DNA from: CAZNLH01 sp964573995 | Lineage (GTDB): Bacteria; Gemmatimonadota; CAZMKB01; CAZNLH01 | Assembly: GCA_964573995.1 (NCBI GenBank) | Contig: CAZNLH010000008.1 | Location: 1 to 64,000, forward strand | DNA length: 64,000 bases | Direction of reading: 5' to 3' | Part shown: positions 63,803 through 64,000 of the stretch, piece after piece | How positions within the stretch are numbered: position 1 is the first letter of the stretch | Layout: every line of letters begins with the position of its first letter | Notes under the pieces: model-generated | Databases searched by the model: none | The model's input: only the letters and a program-made list of their open reading frames with translations | Told to the model about the DNA's origin: nothing | Translations under genes and position numbers: made by a program

Positions 63803-64000
63803 TTGTCCAGGATCCCATACTCGGAACTACAAGACGACCAGGTCTTCCAGGGCTGCCTGGAGAGGGACATGGCGGCCCTTACGGAATTGGTAACGAGGTA
63901 TACGGGCCTGGTTCGCAGCATAGTCTGCCGATACTGCGATGCGCCGGCCGACAGGGATGAAATGTGCCAGGAGATCTTCCTGTCAGTTTGTCACCCCAGG
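63803..64000 (+). CDS. ECF-like sigma-70 family factor (5' end only)
   Basis: The frame runs 66 codons to the window end. It probably starts at TTG (GGGAG ten bases upstream) and reads '...ELQDDQVFQGCLERDMAAL' then 'TELVTRYTGLVRSIVCRY' and 'DRDEMCQEIFLSV'. 'F..C..RD..A...LV.RY..LV..I..RY......DEM.QEIFL.V' is the start of sigma region 2 in ECF-type factors. Only region 2.1-2.2 is visible, so the group is unknown. An anti-sigma factor would be expected just beyond the window. Confidence 0.72.
   Translation, partial: MSRIPYSELQDDQVFQGCLERDMAALTELVTRYTGLVRSIVCRYCDAPADRDEMCQEIFLSVCHPR

Noticed and set aside
1..64000. CRISPR arrays, tRNA, rRNA or prophage genes
   Set aside because: No regular repeat-spacer pattern, cloverleaf-like sequence, rRNA segment or phage structural gene was found on either strand.

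Overview
The window reads as one metagenome-style scaffold from an uncultured, GC-rich, didermic bacterium. Outer-membrane traits are a Tad secretin, an outer-membrane barrel and lipoproteins. It has a secreted S8 protease ending in a FlgD-like/type-IX-like sorting domain, parallel beta-helix proteins ending in 'CIDAGT...DIGAYGG', LVIVD beta-propeller repeats, alternative complex III and Tad pili. Together these suggest a candidate phylum near the FCB superphylum (Krumholzibacteria/Eisenbacteria/Zixibacteria-like). That placement is inference; no rRNA or tRNA is present. Three runs of 100 N occur. Two (25631-25730 and 30528-30627) are flanked by identical 55-bp copies and look like false gaps between overlapping contigs. 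The third (11523-11622) hides a real missing piece of carB.

Layout. 1-2.3 kb: an outward promoter, a secreted beta-helix protein and an eroded insertion-sequence end. 2.3-5.1 kb: a NodU/CmcH-type carbamoyltransferase bracketed by two small membrane proteins (one DUF5989), then a stress-type protein. 5.4-9.8 kb: an SLC13 anion symporter, a secreted alpha/alpha-toroid protein and an M14 carboxypeptidase. 9.9-16.6 kb (minus): DUF192, outer-membrane barrel, an AT-rich multi-spanning membrane protein, carA, carB. 16.7-25.8 kb (minus): a complete-looking Tad/Flp pilus operon (flp, cpaA, tadE, cpaB, cpaC, tadG-like, cpaE, cpaF, tadB, tadC) from a consensus promoter. 26.1-30.4 kb: an M50 protease opposite rho-ruvX-mltG. 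30.4-37.4 kb (minus): the translation cluster ffh-rpsP-rimM remnant-trmD-rplS-rnhB and an S8 protease. 37.5-42.2 kb: tandem cold-shock genes, rpe, a PASTA protein, kbl, a lone receiver and a lone HPt protein.

42.3-56.9 kb (minus) is the centrepiece, a long respiratory gene cluster. It starts with a c554-like cytochrome, then actA-B-C-D-E-F (alternative complex III, a quinol:cytochrome c oxidoreductase). It continues into a second, paralogous module: pentaheme cytochrome, Tat-type MopB protein, four-cluster ferredoxin and NrfD-type membrane subunit, in the order of the Qrc menaquinone reductase. The last gene is a lipoprotein made of four tandem monoheme cytochrome c domains. No cytochrome oxidase lies beside it. 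The two modules could move electrons between the quinone pool and periplasmic cytochromes in the same or opposite directions.

57-64 kb (plus): an oligopeptide-type ABC importer without ATPases, an LVIVD-repeat protein, and the start of an ECF-like sigma factor behind a near-consensus promoter. Promoters across the window are strikingly close to TTGACA-17-TATAAT, often with an extended TGn, which helps delimit transcription units.
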